From DRQF01 sp964559135 (lineage in GTDB: Bacteria; Planctomycetota; GCA-002687715; DRQF01): 7,189 bases of DNA. The stretch lies in the NCBI GenBank assembly GCA_964559135.1, contig CAZLGG010000153.1, positions 1 through 7,189 of the forward strand, in the 5' to 3' direction. The notes under the pieces are model-generated. The model did not search any database. It was not told where the DNA came from and saw nothing but the letters and a program-made list of their open reading frames with translations. The position numbers and the translations under genes are program-made. Below, piece by piece: positions 5,404 through 7,189 of this stretch (position 1 is the first letter of the stretch; each line of letters begins with the position of its first letter).

Positions 5404-6931
5404 GGCGGAAGACCTCCGGCAGTCGGGACCGATCGAGTTTACCCATGGCGTTGCGGGGCAGGCGGTCCACGCGACGGATTTCTTTGGGACGCTGATGGGG
5501 GGCCAGGCGGCGTTGGCCGGTCTCGATCAGCCGTTTCACATCGAAGTCTTCACCCGGCACGACGAGGGCGACGATCCGTTCACCCCAATCCGGGTCGGGA
5601 AGTCCCAACACGGCCGCCTCTGCGACCCCCGGAACGGCGGCCAGCACCTGTTCCACCTGGGTCGGCGCCACGTTCTCGCCTCCCGTGATGAGGATATCCT
5701 TCAGCCGGCCCGTGAGGCGAAGCTCCCCCGCGTCGGTCCATACCCCCTCGTCCCCCGTCCGAAACCACCCGTCGGCGGTGAAGGCCCTCGAGGTCGCCTC
5801 CGGCTCCCCCACGTACTCGGAGAAACAGGCCGGCGTGCGCGCCTGGACTTCCCCCTTCGTGGCCGGGTCGCCCGCATCCTCCACGCAGCGAAGTTCCACC
5901 CCTTGCAAGGGCGTGCCCACCGCGCCCGCTCGACCCGCCCCCATCGGATCCTGAGCTGTGAGGATCAGCACCTCCGACAGGCCGTAGCGTTCGACGAGGG
6001 GGACTCCGAGCCTCTCGGTGAGGGTGACGCGCTCCTGTTCCCCCAGGGGCGCCGAGCCGGAGGCGCAGAAGCGGAGATGATCCAGTCGGAAGGGGTGGGA
6101 TTCCGCCTCTCGCAGCAGTCGGCGATAGTGGGTGGGCACGCCGTAGAAGAGCGTGATGCCCCGTTCCCGCGCGCCCAGGACCCCCCGAGCCCGACGGACG
6201 TCGAAGCCCCCATCGAGGGTCACCCGGTGACCGCCCGCGAGCAGGCCGTGAAGTCCCAGGCAGAGCCCGTGGACGTGGAAGAGGGGGAGGGCCAGATAGA
6301 GATGGTCGTCGCTGGTGAGGCGCCAACGGGCGGCGAGGGCGGCCCACCCCGCGTCCAGACTCCCCTGAGTGTGGAGAACCAGCTTGGGCCGCCCGGTGGT
6401 CCCGCTCGTGGTCACGATCACAGCGCCGTCTTCCGCGTCGGGTTTCACTTCGGCGCCGCGGGGCGCTCGGGCGGCGCCGGCGAGGGACGATTCCATGAGT
6501 TCCATGGCGAGGGCGTGGGGCGGAGAGTTCTCGTCCTCCAAGAGGAGCCGGGGACCGAGCGCCCCTCCCACGGGCTCCAGACCCGCCGGCTGGGCCAGCT
6601 CGTCCAGAAGCGCCCGGGGCGCCGCCACCACACGGGCGTCGGCCCGCGCGAGGAGATCCCGCAGATCCGTCCGGGGTAGGTGGGGGTTCAGGGGAAAACT
6701 CACCCTTCCCGCGAGAAGGCAGCCCAGATGCACGACGACGGCCTCCCAGCCCGCGGGCAAAAGGTGAGCGACCACGCCACCCGGAGGAATCTCGAGCCAA
6801 CGGAGCATCCGGGCGAAGAGATGGCCTCGCTCCAGCAGCTCGGCGGCGGTGAGGGGTGCCCTTTCCGTGAAGAGAAGGGGGGTGTCGCCCCGTTCTCCGA
6901 GGGTTCGCGTGATCCGACCGGCGAAGCTCAT
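5390..6931 (-). CDS. AMP-forming acyl-CoA synthetase (ANL superfamily), MatB/oxalyl-CoA-synthetase-like
   Basis: This 513-residue acid:CoA ligase activates a carboxylate with ATP to an acyl-adenylate and then transfers it to CoA. Motifs in order are the phosphate loop TSGTTGRPK (175-183), PLFHVHGL (216-223), SGSAPLG (291-297), YGLSE (316-320, usually YGxTE), TGD (392-394), the hinge region GRLKD (408-412) with ITGGENVAPTQVE (415-427), and PRNAMGKLDR (492-501) with the adenylation lysine at 498. All catalytic elements are intact. The glycine that usually follows the loop lysine is Leu184 (PKLV), as in some aryl-acid ligases. The PLFHVHGL segment, the GVPTHYRRLL segment and the length recall malonyl-CoA synthetase (MatB) and oxalyl-CoA synthetase, but the substrate cannot be read from sequence. 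The frame is open to an ATG-like start at 7063, but the extra 44 residues are unlike the family, so I use the ATG at 6931. That start has no clear RBS and could be leaderless. It is the first gene of the operon and overlaps glcD by 14 bp. Confidence 0.88.
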   Translation of the reverse strand: MSFAGRITRTLGERGDTPLLFTERAPLTAAELLERGHLFARMLRWLEIPPGGVVAHLLPAGWEAVVVHLGCLLAGRVSFPLNPHLPRTDLRDLLARADARVVAAPRALLDELAQPAGLEPVGGALGPRLLLEDENSPPHALAMELMESSLAGAARAPRGAEVKPDAEDGAVIVTTSGTTGRPKLVLHTQGSLDAGWAALAARWRLTSDDHLYLALPLFHVHGLCLGLHGLLAGGHRVTLDGGFDVRRARGVLGARERGITLFYGVPTHYRRLLREAESHPFRLDHLRFCASGSAPLGEQERVTLTERLGVPLVERYGLSEVLILTAQDPMGAGRAGAVGTPLQGVELRCVEDAGDPATKGEVQARTPACFSEYVGEPEATSRAFTADGWFRTGDEGVWTDAGELRLTGRLKDILITGGENVAPTQVEQVLAAVPGVAEAAVLGLPDPDWGERIVALVVPGEDFDVKRLIETGQRRLAPHQRPKEIRRVDRLPRNAMGKLDRSRLPEVFRHADR

Positions 6932-7035
6932 GGGCCCATTCTTACAAGTCCGCGTGGATCGCACCCTGCCGTCATCGATTCCCGGATTTTTCGGGATTCT
7001 CCTTCCGTTCGCCTCACCTCGCCCCATCCCCTGAC

Positions 7036-7056
7036 GACCCCCCGCCGTGCGGGGTC
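7036..7056. repeat. GC-rich hairpin in the operon upstream region
   Basis: CCCCGC (7040-7045) pairs with GCGGGG (7049-7054) around a 3-nt loop. Two further pairs (7036-7037 with 7055-7056) are possible across a CC bulge. No T-run follows on either strand. It may be part of a 5' leader of the leftward operon or of a + strand transcript ending at the next hairpin. Small GC-rich hairpins also arise by chance in DNA of this composition. Confidence 0.35.
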
Positions 7057-7078
7057 CAGTCACAGACTGAGAGCCCTC

Positions 7079-7109
7079 GGGCCGGCGCTCCCCCGCGCCG
7101 GCCCATTTT
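7079..7109 (+). terminator. Rho-independent terminator-like hairpin
   Basis: GGGCCGGCGC (7079-7088) pairs perfectly with GCGCCGGCCC (7095-7104) around the loop TCCCCC, and ATTTTC follows on the + strand. A 10-bp all-GC stem with a short T-run is a reasonable intrinsic terminator for rightward transcription. No rightward gene ends here, so its partner is unclear: it may block antisense transcription, end an unseen small RNA, or act as an attenuator for a gene beyond the right edge. On the minus strand no T-run follows. Confidence 0.5.
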
Positions 7110-7189
7110 CATGGCTCCCCGACGCTCCCCCCATCCTTCACGGCGCCGACCCTCGAGACCCCCGGTGAGTCGCCATCACGAGCCAACTC

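Larger units (their letters stand above)
6932..7189. other. Right-hand intergenic region, no convincing gene
   Basis: These 258 bp lie upstream of the synthetase-glcDEF operon and should contain its promoter, but no good -35/-10 pair is evident on the minus strand. The best -10-like piece is AAGAAT a few bases before the ATG at 6931, which would give a leaderless or nearly leaderless mRNA. An A/T-richer patch lies around 6975-7000. Two GC-rich hairpins at 7036-7056 and 7079-7104 fill the right half. A frame opening with ATG at 7111 on the + strand stays open to the window edge for 26 codons, but it is arginine/proline-rich with no RBS, so I do not call it. Confidence 0.5.

Noticed and set aside
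3961..5688. 575-codon open frame on the + strand, antisense to glcD
   Set aside because: Its translation is rich in Arg, Gly, His and Asp with no domain signal, while glcD on the other strand has all family motifs. Strong GC bias at third positions keeps antisense frames open.
5402..6679. 425-codon open frame on the + strand, antisense to the acyl-CoA synthetase
   Set aside because: Composition is typical of antisense translation, and the opposite strand carries every ANL core motif.
6979..6995. TCCCG-N7-CGGGA inverted repeat with a T5 loop
   Set aside because: Only a 5-bp stem, with the T-run in the loop rather than after it; not a terminator and likely chance.
6999..7004. Strong SD-like AAGGAG on the minus strand upstream of the synthetase
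   Set aside because: No ATG, GTG or TTG follows at usable spacing, and it is 67 nt from the chosen start.
6932..7063. 44-residue N-terminal extension of the acyl-CoA synthetase
   Set aside because: Gly/Arg-rich and unlike ANL N-termini. The family-like sequence begins at the ATG at 6931, though that start lacks a clear RBS.
7014..7106. 30-codon minus-strand ORF starting at 7106 with GGAG 8 nt upstream
   Set aside because: Its placement in the operon leader resembles a leader peptide, but the Gly/Arg-rich product is dictated by the GC-rich hairpins, and nothing else supports translation.
7111..7189. + strand frame from the ATG at 7111 open to the window edge
   Set aside because: No RBS, immediately downstream of a terminator-like hairpin, and encodes an Arg/Pro/Ser-rich stretch. 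It could only be judged with more sequence to the right.

Overview
The window is high-GC bacterial DNA with strong G/C preference at third codon positions, which leaves long antisense frames open. It holds five convincing genes and no RNA genes, CRISPR arrays or insertion sequences that I can recognise. A signal-peptide-bearing MscS channel and a three-subunit glycolate oxidase suggest a Gram-negative-type, aerobic, chemo-organotrophic bacterium. Planctomycetota, Myxococcota or Gemmatimonadota would all fit, but the sequence does not settle the phylum.

Layout. Positions 1-159 are a non-coding leader with a perfect 20-bp palindrome (57-76) and a weak promoter candidate. A MscS-family mechanosensitive channel runs rightwards (160-1416). 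Converging on it, with a 14-bp gap, is a tightly packed leftward operon: an AMP-forming acyl-CoA synthetase (6931-5390), then glcD (5403-3934), glcE (3937-2738) and glcF (2741-1431). The junctions overlap by 14, 4 and 4 bp, which points to translational coupling. The last 258 bp (6932-7189) hold no convincing gene. They contain two GC-rich hairpins, one followed on the + strand by a short T-run like a rho-independent terminator.

How the genes work together. GlcD (FAD catalytic subunit), GlcE (second FAD-domain subunit) and GlcF (iron-sulfur subunit) should form a membrane-associated glycolate dehydrogenase that oxidises glycolate to glyoxylate (possibly also D-lactate) and passes electrons to the quinone pool. 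The synthetase at the head of the operon has a complete set of ANL-superfamily motifs and resembles malonyl-CoA/oxalyl-CoA-type ligases. Its coupling to glcDEF suggests that a small carboxylic acid related to the glycolate/glyoxylate pathway is activated to a CoA thioester; this is inference. The MscS gene is an unrelated osmotic safety valve that shares only the convergent 3' junction.

Points worth a second look are the synthetase-glcDEF coupling, a 14-bp hairpin that may end the mscS transcript while encoding the C-terminus of GlcF, an in-phase A AAA AAC slippery heptamer with a hairpin inside glcF, the palindrome in front of mscS, and an orphan terminator-like hairpin at the right end. I saw no strong sign of a wholly new system.
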